In this document: piece after piece, positions 1 through 8,023 of the stretch | Position numbering within the stretch: position 1 is the stretch's first letter | How the letters are laid out: every line of letters begins with the position of its first letter | The notes under the pieces: model-generated | What the model was told of the DNA's origin: nothing | Database searches by the model: none | What the model saw: the letters and a program-made list of their open reading frames with translations, nothing else | Source: Candidatus Nitrospira neomarina | GTDB lineage: Bacteria; Nitrospirota; Nitrospiria; Nitrospirales; UBA8639 | Reading direction: 5' to 3' | Length of the DNA stretch: 64,000 bases | Assembly: GCF_032051675.1 (NCBI RefSeq) | Contig: NZ_CP116968.1 | Location: 3,961,001-4,025,000 of the forward strand | Translations under genes and position numbers: made by a program

Positions 1-289
1 TGGATTGCTCAACCTTTAATGAGGCGGTGTTTTTGCGATCAGGCTGAGCGTGAGGAGGGATATAGTTGTTGATCTTTTCTAGTTGCCGGATGAAAGGCTG
101 AGGGTCGGATTCATCTCCATGACTGAAGTCTTGGGAGCCGGGAAGCGTCAAATGACTTCCCTGGGCGGAAGACCAGGTCATTATTCCTAGACCAATGATC
201 ATACTGAGGATGAACGTGGCCGAAGATGACCCTAGGGCTTTAGATGTTCCTTTGGTTTTTGCCCTTGGTACTAAGGTGGGATGTCTCAT
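1..289 (-). CDS. Partial secreted or membrane-anchored protein of unknown function
   Basis: The reverse strand from an ATG at 289 stays open to the window edge (96 codons), so the C-terminus is missing. The N-terminus is basic (MRHPTLVPRAKTKG), then a hydrophobic stretch with ILSMIIGLGIMTW ending near SSAQG, which looks like a signal peptide or single anchor. After it the chain is polar, with PQPFIRQLEKINNY. I do not recognise a family. It diverges from the small ORF at 459 across a 170-bp gap. The open frame and a sensible export signal support a real gene. Confidence 0.55.
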   Translation of the reverse strand, partial: MRHPTLVPRAKTKGTSKALGSSSATFILSMIIGLGIMTWSSAQGSHLTLPGSQDFSHGDESDPQPFIRQLEKINNYIPPHAQPDRKNTASLKVEQS

Positions 290-458
290 GTTGGCTCATT
301 GCCTCAGTGGTTCCAGGTTGAACCTATCGGACAATAGGCAACATGCTTAAGGGATTACGCGTGAAGTGTTGACCAAATTTCCAAAAACCCAACTCAAAAA
401 GCCGGGAACGGCCAACAAAAGAATACATGTGGTTGAGAGGTAATCGGAGGGCTGAGAG

Positions 459-623
459 ATGTCTGATAGTCCTGCCACGATTCAACCCCTGAGTCAAATT
501 AGCGCCACAGGATCCTTAGAAGTATCAATGAAAGACGTGTCTGAGATGTGTGGAGAATTTCGGGATGAATATGGGAAAGGTCGGAACTCGCTGGATGAGT
601 GTCCCGATTGGAGTAAGGTCTGA
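459..623 (+). CDS. Small hypothetical protein, 54 aa
   Basis: ATG at 459 follows a purine-rich GGAGGGCTGAGAG tract that can act as a ribosome binding site. The product is acidic and soluble (MSDSPATIQPLSQISATG, then EMCGEFRDEYGKG), with two cysteines and no membrane segment. The stop at 621-623 lies 7 bp before a perfect terminator hairpin (631-665), the position expected for a real transcription unit. Family unknown. It could be chance, but the signals on both sides favour a gene. Confidence 0.4.
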   Translation: MSDSPATIQPLSQISATGSLEVSMKDVSEMCGEFRDEYGKGRNSLDECPDWSKV

Positions 624-630
624 GACACAT

Positions 631-665
631 AACAAAGCCCACCTGTTATTGAGGTGGGCTTTGTT
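631..665. terminator. Bidirectional terminator hairpin
   Basis: A perfect 14-bp inverted repeat (AACAAAGCCCACCT and its complement) encloses a 7-nt loop. The outer stem ends are A/T, giving a U-rich 3' side in both directions. It sits between the small ORF ending at 623 and the converging grxD-bolA pair ending at 692, so it likely serves both. Confidence 0.75.
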
Positions 666-691
666 GAGCCAGGAAACGCTTGGTTTGATGA

Positions 692-1024
692 TCAGGTGGC
701 TTGATCGGGAAACGCGGCTTTTAAAAGAGGCTGCAATTCCCCTTTTTCTTCCATTGGACCTAAGACATCCGTATCCCCATAAAACTGGCCATTAATGAAA
801 ACTTTTGGCAAAGTCGGCCAATTGGTCATTTTAGAAAGAGCCTCCCGTTTTTCAGGATTTGGCAAGGCGTTGATTAATTCATAGGGATAGCCGAATTTGT
901 TAAAAAACTCCATGGTCTCCACGGTAAATCCGCACTGTGGGGCAGACTTGGTGCCCTTTCCGTAAATGAGAATTTTGTGTTGGGCGATTTCTCTCTTAAT
1001 TTCGTCTTCAATGGGCGTACTCAT
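692..1024 (-). CDS. grxD: Monothiol glutaredoxin, Grx4/GrxD family, CGFT variant
   Basis: A 110-aa single-domain glutaredoxin of the monothiol class, which binds a [2Fe-2S] cluster with glutathione and partners BolA proteins in iron-sulfur and iron handling. Visible family features are the KGTKSAPQCGF active-site region, NWPTLPKVFINGQFYGD (cis-Pro and glutathione-binding part) and a C-terminal GELQPLL. The active site is CGFT where the family usually has CGFS, a conservative change. I chose ATG 1024 over an upstream ATG at 1048 because AAGGAGGAT lies just before it. It starts 4 bp after the bolA stop, so the two are co-transcribed. Confidence 0.9.
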   Translation of the reverse strand: MSTPIEDEIKREIAQHKILIYGKGTKSAPQCGFTVETMEFFNKFGYPYELINALPNPEKREALSKMTNWPTLPKVFINGQFYGDTDVLGPMEEKGELQPLLKAAFPDQAT

Positions 1025-1028
1025 AAGA

Positions 1029-1277
1029 TTATCCTCCTTGGGCTTCATTGCGGGTTTTGGCCTGAATTTCTAGGGCATGAATGCGTCCGTCTTTCATGGG
1101 CGCGTCGAGGGCTTGGTAAATCATTCGATGACGGTCCAACAAATTCTTTCCTTCAAAAGCATTGGAAATGACTTTGACCGTAAAATGGTCCATGGTACCG
1201 GTTCGATCAAGGACCGAAACTTCGGCATCGCCTAACGCTTCCTGAAGTTGAGTGCTCAGCTCTTCAAATGTCATCAT
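1029..1277 (-). CDS. bolA: BolA family protein
   Basis: An 82-aa BolA/IbaG-type protein. BolA proteins form [2Fe-2S]-bridged heterodimers with monothiol glutaredoxins. Visible family features are the HFTVKVISNAFEGKNLLDRH region, carrying the conserved F-x-G-x-x-x-x-x-R-H pattern and the late histidine, and a C-terminal IHALEIQAKT. It is the first gene of a two-gene operon with the glutaredoxin directly downstream, which supports both assignments. Two adjacent ATG codons (1277 and 1274) are possible starts; no strong ribosome binding site separates them. Confidence 0.92.
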   Translation of the reverse strand: MMTFEELSTQLQEALGDAEVSVLDRTGTMDHFTVKVISNAFEGKNLLDRHRMIYQALDAPMKDGRIHALEIQAKTRNEAQGG

Positions 1278-1558
1278 AGAAAAAATGTAATCCTAGTAAA
1301 AATTGATGGAATACTCAGGTCCCACTATACCGGAGAGAGAATTTTCTGCGCAATGCGGGTCTGGTATCTTTTCATCATGAATGGTTCCTGGGGGGCATGA
1401 GGTGTAGTTAGGCCCGTCCGTGCGGTGCGGAAAAAGCCATATCCGAGGTGAGGTCAAATGCGAGGTGTGAAGAAAAAATGTCGGTTAGGGAAGAAAGAAA
1501 GGTGAGGAGGGGCCTCATATTGTCTCCTGACTTCTCAATTTTTTCCCACATTCTTTTT

Positions 1559-2284
1559 TTAGAGCGGAGAAGGATAGAGATGTGTTTGCAGAAAGGCTCC
1601 GAGACCCTGCAACACTTGAATGGGAATTTCATGGCCACCACGAAATTCTACCCAACTGACGGGTAAACCAGCCATTTGGATATGCTCACGAAGTTGCTGC
1701 GCCATGGAAAACGATAAAATAGGATCGTCGGTGCCATGGCTTTGAAATACCGGGAGACCCTGGCGATTGGGTAGGCGGGTGATCCATTCTTGCTTAGCAA
1801 TGAGGGTGCCCGATAATAGTACTAATCCTGCGAAGGGAATATCGGTATGAAGGGCCAAATCAGTCGCCAGCATGGCTCCCTGTGAAAACCCTCCTACGAT
1901 CACCGATGATGATGGTACGGACAAGGTTTCTGTGGCAAGAGAAAGGACATCCTGCATTTGGGTACGGGCCGGAGGCAAGCCACGGGGGATTTCTTGTGAC
2001 AATGCCTCCCATTGCCCTTGGGCCCTGGCTTGGTTGAGGCGTTCCATGTCCAGCATCCACCAAGCTCGGGCGTCCCCATAGCCCATGCTCAATTGGAGTG
2101 GAGCGGCAGGAAAGAGGAAACGGACTTCCTCTGGGACATTGAGATAGCGCCATAAGGCGACTAAATCATCCCCTGGTGCTCCGAATCCATGCAAGAGAAC
2201 CACAAGGGGTCCCTCACCGCTCCCTTGGCGATCCACACCCCCTGTAATGCAGACATCTAAACCGGCCCAATGTTCGTGTCGCAT
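1559..2284 (-). CDS. Alpha/beta hydrolase, phospholipase/carboxylesterase (YpfH-like)
   Basis: A 241-aa cytoplasmic serine esterase. The nucleophile elbow is GGFSQGAML (G-x-S-x-G); the acid is in HGTDDPILSF and the catalytic histidine in GGHEIP near the C-terminus. The oxyanion region is VVLLHGFGAPGDDL at the N-terminus. This is the layout of the Abhydrolase_2 family (carboxylesterase, lysophospholipase or acyl-protein thioesterase-like). The natural substrate cannot be read from sequence. It lies downstream of a same-strand zinc-ribbon gene with about 100 bp between them. Confidence 0.85.
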   Translation of the reverse strand: MRHEHWAGLDVCITGGVDRQGSGEGPLVVLLHGFGAPGDDLVALWRYLNVPEEVRFLFPAAPLQLSMGYGDARAWWMLDMERLNQARAQGQWEALSQEIPRGLPPARTQMQDVLSLATETLSVPSSSVIVGGFSQGAMLATDLALHTDIPFAGLVLLSGTLIAKQEWITRLPNRQGLPVFQSHGTDDPILSFSMAQQLREHIQMAGLPVSWVEFRGGHEIPIQVLQGLGAFLQTHLYPSPL

Positions 2285-2390
2285 ACAGTCAAAAGTCTAA
2301 TGATGAAGAAGAGAGAAGGGGAATATGTTCAATTGGCGATGATTTGGTAAACACGAGACTCTGATGCTGGAAGGGAAACGTTCAAAAATC

Positions 2391-2576
2391 CTAATGTCCC
2401 ATTTTTGGAGCGCCGGCATTGGCGCCTTCTGTGATGAGCGGAATTCGCAAAGTCTGGTGACAGTGATTGCAGACGACTTTCAGGGTATTCTCGTCGGCAT
2501 ATTGGATCTCTTCTTCTTTTTTCCAAAATAACTTACTGCATTTTGGACATTTTCTGACTAACATCGACATCGACAC
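2391..2576 (-). CDS. Small zinc-ribbon protein
   Basis: A 61-aa protein with two CxxC knuckles: RKCPKCSKLFWKK near residue 9 and VVCNHCHQTLRIP near residue 35, spaced as in MJ0042-type zinc ribbons. It probably binds one zinc ion; a role in nucleic-acid or protein binding is typical of the fold but not shown here. Starts at residue 1, 3 or 5 (M-S-M-S-M) are all possible. It is followed on the same strand by the esterase gene. The window carries two other small zinc ribbons (10325 and 31363). Confidence 0.7.
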   Translation of the reverse strand: MSMSMLVRKCPKCSKLFWKKEEEIQYADENTLKVVCNHCHQTLRIPLITEGANAGAPKMGH

Positions 2577-2645
2577 GACTCCAGTTTTTTGTCACGTATT
2601 TCTAGTAGACTTAGTGTAATACATCTTGCCACAATCTGCCAACGC

Positions 2646-3077
2646 ATGATCAATTTTTTGGATTCCCATGACGTCAAGGCGCAACAGCTTTTGGCATTGT
2701 TCTGCCAAACGGATTGGGCTTGTCATCGTTCACTGGAGGACACTGAACATATGCTCGCTCATACGGATGTGGCCATTTCTGCCTGGGAGGGCTCAAGACT
2801 CGTCGGGTTTGGAAGGGTGTTGACGGATTTTATCTATCGCGCTTCGATTTGGGATGTGATTGTGGATCAGGCCTATCAGGATCGGGATATTGGTAAAGGG
2901 ATTATCCAGCGAATTTTAACGCATCCCAAATTGGAACGGGTGGAGTTGTTTTGGCTTTGCACCAGGCGTTATCAGGGATTTTACGCCTCTTTGGGATTTT
3001 CTGATAAGGAACAGACTGGTATGGTCTGGGATCGGAGCAAGCATGTTGCTCCTCCCACGAAACCATTGAATGGGTAG
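2646..3077 (+). CDS. GNAT-family N-acetyltransferase
   Basis: A 143-aa acetyltransferase-fold protein. The beta4/acetyl-CoA loop region is ASIWDVIVDQAYQDRDIGKG, where Q-x-x-D-I-G-K-G stands in for the usual Q/R-x-x-G-x-G/A. The C-terminal YQGFYASLGF matches the conserved GNAT Y-x-x-x-G-F segment. Residues 1-60 contain the substrate-binding half. The frame is open upstream to 2589, but the ATG at 2646 starts at the usual point for this family. Neither start has a clear ribosome binding site. Substrate unknown. It is followed 78 bp later by anmK. Confidence 0.8.
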   Translation: MINFLDSHDVKAQQLLALFCQTDWACHRSLEDTEHMLAHTDVAISAWEGSRLVGFGRVLTDFIYRASIWDVIVDQAYQDRDIGKGIIQRILTHPKLERVELFWLCTRRYQGFYASLGFSDKEQTGMVWDRSKHVAPPTKPLNG

Positions 3078-3155
3078 AGATGGGCCATGGCAGGGCTTGC
3101 AACATATCGAGTGTCATGCGATTGAGGCACGCAGGCCAATGAATCGAGGTAAACA

Positions 3156-4316
3156 ATGATTGTTGTGGGGATGATGTCAGGGACATCGGCAGATGGGGTG
3201 GATGCCGCAGTTGTGGATATTCGAGGAACCGGACATCGTCTCAAGAGTGTCCTGCTCAAACATGTTGGTCGTCCGTATGCTCCCAAGCTTCGGCAACGAA
3301 TTTTACAGGTTTGTGAGCAGGGAACCGTCGGGCAGATCTGTCACCTCAATGTGGTCCTGGGCGAAGTATTTGCTAAAACCGCGTTGTTAGCTATCAAGCA
3401 TTCCGGGATTTCTCCTCAACGAGTGGCGTTGATCGGCTCGCATGGTCAAACAATTCATCATCGGCCTGCCGCGATCTATGAGCCCGGTATTGGTCAGATC
3501 CGTTCGACATTGCAAATTGGAGATCCCCATGTGATTGCGGAGCGTACCGGAATCACGACTGTATCGGATTTTCGAGGCAGAGATCTGGCTGCCGGTGGAG
3601 AGGGAGCTCCATTAGCTCCTTATGTCCATGCCCTTCTTTTTGCTCAGAAACGTGCCACACGAATGGTGGTCAATCTAGGAGGGATTGCGAATGTGACCCT
3701 ATTACCCGGCGGGGGAAATCTGTCAGCGGTTCGGGCGTTTGATACAGGCCCTTGCAATATGTTGTTGGATGGATTGGTGGCGATGGGGACAAAGGGCATA
3801 GCTGGATTTGACCGGGGTGGTCGTCTTGCCATGAAGGGGCAAATAGATAAGGGCTTGCTTCGTTGGCTGCTGACGCATCCCTATGTGTCTCGTAGGCCTC
3901 CCAAATCCACTGGGCGTGAAATGTTTGGAGAGCACTATATCCAACGTGTGTGGGCCCAAGCGAAGCGTCGCCATTTGGGTATTTCTGACCTGTTAGCGAC
4001 GAGCTGCCGGTTTATCGCCCAGGTGATCCACCAAGCGCAAAAGTGGACGAGGAAAGTCCCCGATGAGTTGGTATTTGGCGGTGGAGGGGTACGAAATGCT
4101 CGTCTCTGGTCAGAACTGTCCGGAGTGTTCGATCCCATTCCCGTGATGCGCATGGATGAATGTGGGGCCTCCAGTCAGGCCTTTGAGGCGCAAGCCTTTG
4201 CGGTGCTGGCGTATCAAACAGTGAAGGGGGTCTGTGCCAATTTGCCTAAGGTCACGGGTGCTCGCCATTCGGTTATTTTGGGGACGGTCACTCCCGGTAT
4301 TCACGGACTTCCCTAG
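3156..4316 (+). CDS. anmK: Anhydro-N-acetylmuramic acid kinase
   Basis: A 386-aa ASKHA-fold kinase that phosphorylates and opens 1,6-anhydro-MurNAc released during peptidoglycan turnover, giving MurNAc-6-phosphate. Diagnostic segments are GMMSGTSADGVDAA (phosphate loop), SHGQTIHHRP, DFRGRDLAAGGEGAPL, NLGGIANVT, FDTGPCNMLLD and FGGGGVRN. Length is normal for AnmK (about 370 aa). GAGGT precedes the ATG by 7 nt. No MurQ etherase or AmpD is visible nearby. It may be co-transcribed with the membrane protein starting 39 bp downstream. Confidence 0.95.
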   Translation: MIVVGMMSGTSADGVDAAVVDIRGTGHRLKSVLLKHVGRPYAPKLRQRILQVCEQGTVGQICHLNVVLGEVFAKTALLAIKHSGISPQRVALIGSHGQTIHHRPAAIYEPGIGQIRSTLQIGDPHVIAERTGITTVSDFRGRDLAAGGEGAPLAPYVHALLFAQKRATRMVVNLGGIANVTLLPGGGNLSAVRAFDTGPCNMLLDGLVAMGTKGIAGFDRGGRLAMKGQIDKGLLRWLLTHPYVSRRPPKSTGREMFGEHYIQRVWAQAKRRHLGISDLLATSCRFIAQVIHQAQKWTRKVPDELVFGGGGVRNARLWSELSGVFDPIPVMRMDECGASSQAFEAQAFAVLAYQTVKGVCANLPKVTGARHSVILGTVTPGIHGLP

Positions 4317-4355
4317 AATGTTCCTTGTTATTTCGGGCTTTTTCCCACTGGTGAA

Positions 4356-4901
4356 ATGACGGACCGATTGATGTCTCAGAACGGACTTTCACTGATTCTC
4401 CTGGCAGTGTTTATGCTCGGAGTCGTGTTTTTGTTGCGATGGATCTGGCGCCGTCCTCTTCCAGCAGGGGTTCTACCAGCTTTGAATCCTGAATCCGGTG
4501 AGAGTGTGGTAACCGCTCGACCTATCATGTCGCCGGAAGAAGCGACTCTCTACAATCTGATTACCTTAGCGGCTCGTGATCATATGCTGGTTTTGGCCAA
4601 AATCCCGCTCCTGAGTGTCCTGTCCGTTGTCGATAAAGATGAAGAAGCTCGAAAGGCAGCTATGCGAACGATTCAGCCTGTTCGCTGTGATGTTGTTCTT
4701 GCCCATCCTGGGACGCTTAAAGTCATGACAGTCATTACCTTGAACAAGGAGATTCCTACTACATCAGGACGCGAGGACCGAGATCGATTTGTGGAGACCC
4801 TGTTGAAGGCGGCGGGAATTCAATCGATCATTCTTCAGACCACACAGACGTATTCGGTAGATCAGCTCACCGGATTGCTTGGCTTGGCTGAGGAAGAATA
4901 G
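4356..4901 (+). CDS. Membrane-anchored DUF2726-like protein
   Basis: A 181-aa protein with one N-terminal transmembrane segment (LSLILLAVFMLGVVFLLRW), followed by a cytosolic domain. SPEEATLYNLITLAARDHMLVLAKIPLLSVL and RCDVVLAHPGTLKVMTVITLN resemble DUF2726, a domain related to restriction-endonuclease-like folds that usually reads L-x-x-x-E ... K-x-x-L-x-D-V-L ... D-F-V-L. Assignment is by eye and moderate. It follows anmK by 39 bp on the same strand. Function unknown. Confidence 0.6.
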   Translation: MTDRLMSQNGLSLILLAVFMLGVVFLLRWIWRRPLPAGVLPALNPESGESVVTARPIMSPEEATLYNLITLAARDHMLVLAKIPLLSVLSVVDKDEEARKAAMRTIQPVRCDVVLAHPGTLKVMTVITLNKEIPTTSGREDRDRFVETLLKAAGIQSIILQTTQTYSVDQLTGLLGLAEEE

Positions 4902-4921
4902 GACCGGGAACCGACGGGCTT

Positions 4922-5542
4922 CTAAGCCGTAATGACCGGTAGGATCGCCTGAAAGGTTTTCAGACCTTCATCCACGATGGTACCTGTTTGTACTGCCGGA
5001 TCATGCATGGGAAGAAACCTGGCAATTTTAAAGAATGTACGATGGTCGAGTGTTGCCGCGATTTCTGATCGTCGACCGTGTGTAATCGGAAGTGTCAACC
5101 CAGGTCCCGTTTTCCACTCCCAGAGAGATGGGCTGAGACACAGGCAGAGATGATGGTCTGCCACCTCCGAGTATCGATTAAATACATTGCGTCGATATTG
5201 CTTCACAAGCGGGCCCTCAACTATCAGAGCGAAGACTATGTGGTGTCCCCACCAGATGAGGGAACGGAACGCGAACTTGTTCTCACGCGTATAAAATCTT
5301 GGGATATCGACATATTGATATGGAAAATTTTCCAGATGTTCGCCTTTGACAAATTGACTGGCTTGAGGGTCGAACCCTTCAGGAGCCAAAAGGTGATGTA
5401 AGCCGATTTCTGCCTCGATCCGCTCATGGAGGTGTTCAAGGACCTGCTTGATTTTGACCGAAATTTCCGCTTTCTTCCGAAAAAAATCCTGATCGGCCAA
5501 GAGGGCCAATTCGTCAGGAGTGAAGAGAGGACTGGTAGTCAT
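4922..5542 (-). CDS. Conserved-looking hypothetical protein, 206 aa
   Basis: I do not recognise a named family. The protein is soluble with no signal peptide. It begins with a charged helical part (ADQDFFRKKAEISVKIKQ, HLHERIEAEIGLHHLL), followed by an aromatic-rich beta-type domain (YVDIPRFYTRENKFAFRS, LIWWGHHIVFALIVEG, LSPSLWEWKTGPGLTLP). GAGGT lies about 10 nt before the ATG at 5542. Converging with the DUF2726-like gene, it ends 21 bp from it. Composition and codon use match the neighbours, so it is likely a resident gene. Confidence 0.6.
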   Translation of the reverse strand: MTTSPLFTPDELALLADQDFFRKKAEISVKIKQVLEHLHERIEAEIGLHHLLAPEGFDPQASQFVKGEHLENFPYQYVDIPRFYTRENKFAFRSLIWWGHHIVFALIVEGPLVKQYRRNVFNRYSEVADHHLCLCLSPSLWEWKTGPGLTLPITHGRRSEIAATLDHRTFFKIARFLPMHDPAVQTGTIVDEGLKTFQAILPVITA

Positions 5543-5650
5543 AAGTTCATGTACCTCACATACCCTTGGATCGGTTGTGGAGGAGGATCTGCCCTTGTTC
5601 TATTGGAGGAGTGTCTGCAGCGTGATTGGTGAATAGGAGTTTCAAGAAAA

Positions 5651-6427
5651 ATGAAAATTGCGACTTACAATGTCAATTCAATTCGAAAGCGAATCGGTAT
5701 TCTTCACAAGTGGTTGCGGCAGCACAACCCCGATATTATGTGCCTTCAAGAGACTAAAGTACAGGATCATGAGTTTCCCCTTCAAGCATTTTCCGACTTA
5801 CCCTATGTCATCAACTTTTGTGGTGAAAAATCCTACAACGGCGTCGCCATATTCAGCCGGGCAGCGCCGGAAACGGTGGCCTTTGGTTTTGAGGACGGGG
5901 AACTACCGGAGGATTCCACTCGCCTGGTGCGAGTGGTGGTCAATGACATCATGATTATTAATTCCTACGTTCCACAGGGATTTGCAATTGATTCGCCGAA
6001 GTATGCCTATAAATTACGGTGGTTCCAGCGATTGAAGCGGTATTTCTCGCGTGTGGTCTCACCAGGACAATCCGTGATTTGGTGTGGAGATATGAATGTG
6101 GCCCCTGACCCGGTTGACGTCCATAGCCCCGAAAAACACCTCAAGCATGTGTGTTTCCATGAAGAAGTGCGCCGTGCCTATCAGGAGACGGTGTCCTGGG
6201 GATTCGAGGATGTGTTCCGGCATCATTTTCCGCATCGTCAGCAATTTACGTTTTGGGATTATCGACGTCCGGGCGCTTTGGAAGCTAACCGTGGGTGGCG
6301 AATTGACCACATTCTGGTTACCCCGCCGCTTCTTCCCCATTCTCATGCGGTGGAGGTGGATGTTCAGCCGCGTCGTGCGGAATGCCCCTCGGACCATACC
6401 GTCCTGTGCGCTGAATTCTCACTGTAA
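5651..6427 (+). CDS. xthA: Exodeoxyribonuclease III
   Basis: A 258-aa AP endonuclease/3'-5' exonuclease of base excision repair. Catalytic landmarks are visible: ATYNVNSIRKR (Asn), CLQETKVQD (metal-binding Glu near residue 35), INSYVPQG, CGDMNVAPDPVD (Asp-Asn) and the C-terminal PSDHTVL (Asp-His). RIDHILV precedes that motif as in ExoIII rather than in plain endonuclease/phosphatase paralogues. AGGAG lies about 11 nt upstream of the ATG. The 3' end abuts the left fragment of the 190-bp repeat interrupted by IS110. Confidence 0.95.
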   Translation: MKIATYNVNSIRKRIGILHKWLRQHNPDIMCLQETKVQDHEFPLQAFSDLPYVINFCGEKSYNGVAIFSRAAPETVAFGFEDGELPEDSTRLVRVVVNDIMIINSYVPQGFAIDSPKYAYKLRWFQRLKRYFSRVVSPGQSVIWCGDMNVAPDPVDVHSPEKHLKHVCFHEEVRRAYQETVSWGFEDVFRHHFPHRQQFTFWDYRRPGALEANRGWRIDHILVTPPLLPHSHAVEVDVQPRRAECPSDHTVLCAEFSL

Positions 6428-6518
6428 GAGGGTTGAATCATACTAATTTCCAAGGGCATATTGACCCACAGGCACGGTGCATATCAGAGGCCTCGGGGCG
6501 GTTCAAAAAAGTTCGTCC
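6428..6518 (+). repeat. Left fragment of interrupted 190-bp repeat (copy A)
   Basis: This segment matches one half of the repeat seen intact at 60811-61003 (inverted) and 30909-31100. Shared words include AATTTCCAAGGGCATATTG, AGAGGCCTCGGGGCGG and TTCAAAAAAGTTCGTCC. The match stops at about 6518, where the IS110 element begins, and resumes at 7788. Confidence 0.75.
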
Positions 6519-6542
6519 AGTCCTGCCCTGAGATTCTATGGT

Positions 6543-7496
6543 TCATGTCAAGCATTGTGTGATCCGCTCTGGATTAAAGGTTGTACGGTAGTGATGAATA
6601 GACCAAGCGGCCCGGGCGATTTTGCGAGCGATGATCACCAATGAGGCCGTCGTGCTCCAGCCTTGAGTGCGGTAATGCTCGTAGATCGGTTTCCAGACTT
6701 TAGTTTTGATGGCCGACATCGCGGCGTTAAACAGCAAGCGGCGCAACTCGGCGGGGCCACGTTTAGACAAACGCCTTCGACCGGCTTTGCGCCCCGAGTC
6801 ATTCGCCCGCGGATCCAACCCGGTGAAGGCGACAAAGGCATCCGCCTTGCGAAACGGCACGCGCTCCAACGTATTGGTCAAACTGATGCCCACCAAGGGA
6901 CCAACGCCCACAATAGTTTCCAACCGGTGTTGCGCCTCCTGATGGTGAGGTGAGCTGGCGGCTAGCGCGGACATGGTCGCATCAATTTTGGCAATCAAGG
7001 CCTCCAATTTTCCCATCACGGCCTTGAGTTCGGCGGCAAAGCCGCCCAATTCGCGCATGGTCAGCTTGAGCGTGCCTTGGAGGCGGACGATCGTGGCGCG
7101 CCGCCGAATCAGTCGATCCAGTTTGCGTTGAGTGGCTGTCGGGGGCGTATAGGGCCGCAAGCGCGTGTGCTCTTGCGCGATGAGTCGGGCGATCAATTCC
7201 GCATCGACCCGGTCGGTTTTGGCCCGCGTGCCCATGGCCTTGGCGTAATGCCGAGTGTCCAAGGGATTGAGGAGGAAGACGGTATGGCCTTGGGCCTGCG
7301 CCAGGTCCGCCAATAATTCGTGATAGCCGCCGGTGGATTCTAAGCCAATGCGGCTGCCTGCCGGCAGCGATTGGAGCCAAGCCCGCAACGAGCCACGCTG
7401 ATTGGGAACACTCTGGACCGGGAAGCATGCCTCGGCGCAGGCAACCACGACGGCATCTTTGGCCACATCCACGCCGACATTCAGACAGGTGTGCAT
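6543..7496 (-). CDS. IS110-family transposase (DEDD recombinase)
   Basis: A 317-aa RuvC-like recombinase. The N-terminal domain shows the acidic tetrad: VGVDVAKDAVVV (Asp), IGLESTGGYHELL (Glu) and KTDRVDAELIARLI (two Asp). The C-terminal Tnp20 domain shows LDPRANDSGRKAGRRRLSKR with the conserved serine, and GPAELRRLLFNAAM. Length is normal and no lesion is visible, so it could be active. I chose ATG 7496 over an upstream in-frame start at 7547 because GGAGG lies 8 nt before it and the family begins with this G-V-D-V-A-K strand. Confidence 0.92.
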   Translation of the reverse strand: MHTCLNVGVDVAKDAVVVACAEACFPVQSVPNQRGSLRAWLQSLPAGSRIGLESTGGYHELLADLAQAQGHTVFLLNPLDTRHYAKAMGTRAKTDRVDAELIARLIAQEHTRLRPYTPPTATQRKLDRLIRRRATIVRLQGTLKLTMRELGGFAAELKAVMGKLEALIAKIDATMSALAASSPHHQEAQHRLETIVGVGPLVGISLTNTLERVPFRKADAFVAFTGLDPRANDSGRKAGRRRLSKRGPAELRRLLFNAAMSAIKTKVWKPIYEHYRTQGWSTTASLVIIARKIARAAWSIHHYRTTFNPERITQCLT

Positions 7497-7528
7497 GATG
7501 GTACCCTCCAAAAAGTAATTGAACGAGG

Positions 7529-7683
7529 CTGGGGTGGCACACACCAACGTGAGCTTGCGGGTAAATCGGCGGTCAGCAGCCCTGCCGCGAGATTCTTCAT
7601 CGACGTTTGAGGTGTGGGTGGGAGAGTTCTCAGGGAGTCTGTCCGCCGGGCGGCAGATGTCAGTCGATGTCCCTCCACCCCAG
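7529..7683 (-). ncRNA. Candidate IS110 bridge RNA
   Basis: In IS110-group elements the non-coding end upstream of the transposase encodes a structured bridge RNA with target- and donor-binding loops. Here that leader contains a perfect 9-bp long-range pairing: CTGGGGTGG at 529-537 of the 7-kb block against CCACCCCAG at 7675-7683, enclosing about 137 nt. Inside is a GC-rich hairpin (CCGCCGGGCGG near 7643). The ends of the RNA are guesses; the pairing itself is read directly. Confidence 0.45.
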
Positions 7684-7787
7684 TTCCTTTTATTTTCTCA
7701 AAAAATGAGCTATAGACACCATACAAGTCATGCCGAAGGGAAGGCCGCAAATTACCTGGCGTGTCCCGGAGGGCACAACTTTTGTTT

Positions 7788-7865
7788 TGCGCGCAGAGCG
7801 TACTTCCAGTACGTGAGCACGGAAAAATGGTGAGAACGCCGCTGGCGGCTTTTTTCAACAGTCCC
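7788..7865 (+). repeat. Right fragment of interrupted 190-bp repeat (copy A)
   Basis: The match to the intact copies resumes at TGCGCGCAGAGCGTACTTCC and runs through GTGAGCACGGAAAAATGG to a terminator-like tail, GCCGCTGGCGGC followed by six T. Together with 6428-6518 it rebuilds one copy, apart from about 20 bp in the middle that is changed or lost at the insertion site. Confidence 0.75.
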
Positions 7866-8023
7866 ACTGTGAGGGAAAAGGGCGGCTCCTGCAAAACCGA
7901 TTGTGGTAAAGGAGGGGTAATCCTACTGCATAAAAGGATGTTCGAATGTGGTTTTGTCAGGTTGCTAAAGACTCGAGAAAGAAAAACAATTATTCACTAG
8001 AAAAGGTTGCCCAATCCACGACC

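Larger units (their letters stand above)
6519..7787 (-). mobile_element. IS110-family insertion sequence inserted in a dispersed repeat
   Basis: The two ends are set by where the flanking repeat breaks off (about 6518) and resumes (about 7788); exact ends may differ by a few tens of bases. The element holds one DEDD transposase gene on the minus strand and a non-coding leader of roughly 250 bp upstream of it. No terminal inverted repeats or obvious target duplication are seen, as usual for the IS110 subgroup. Insertion within a hairpin-rich intergenic repeat is a known habit of this family. Confidence 0.75.
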
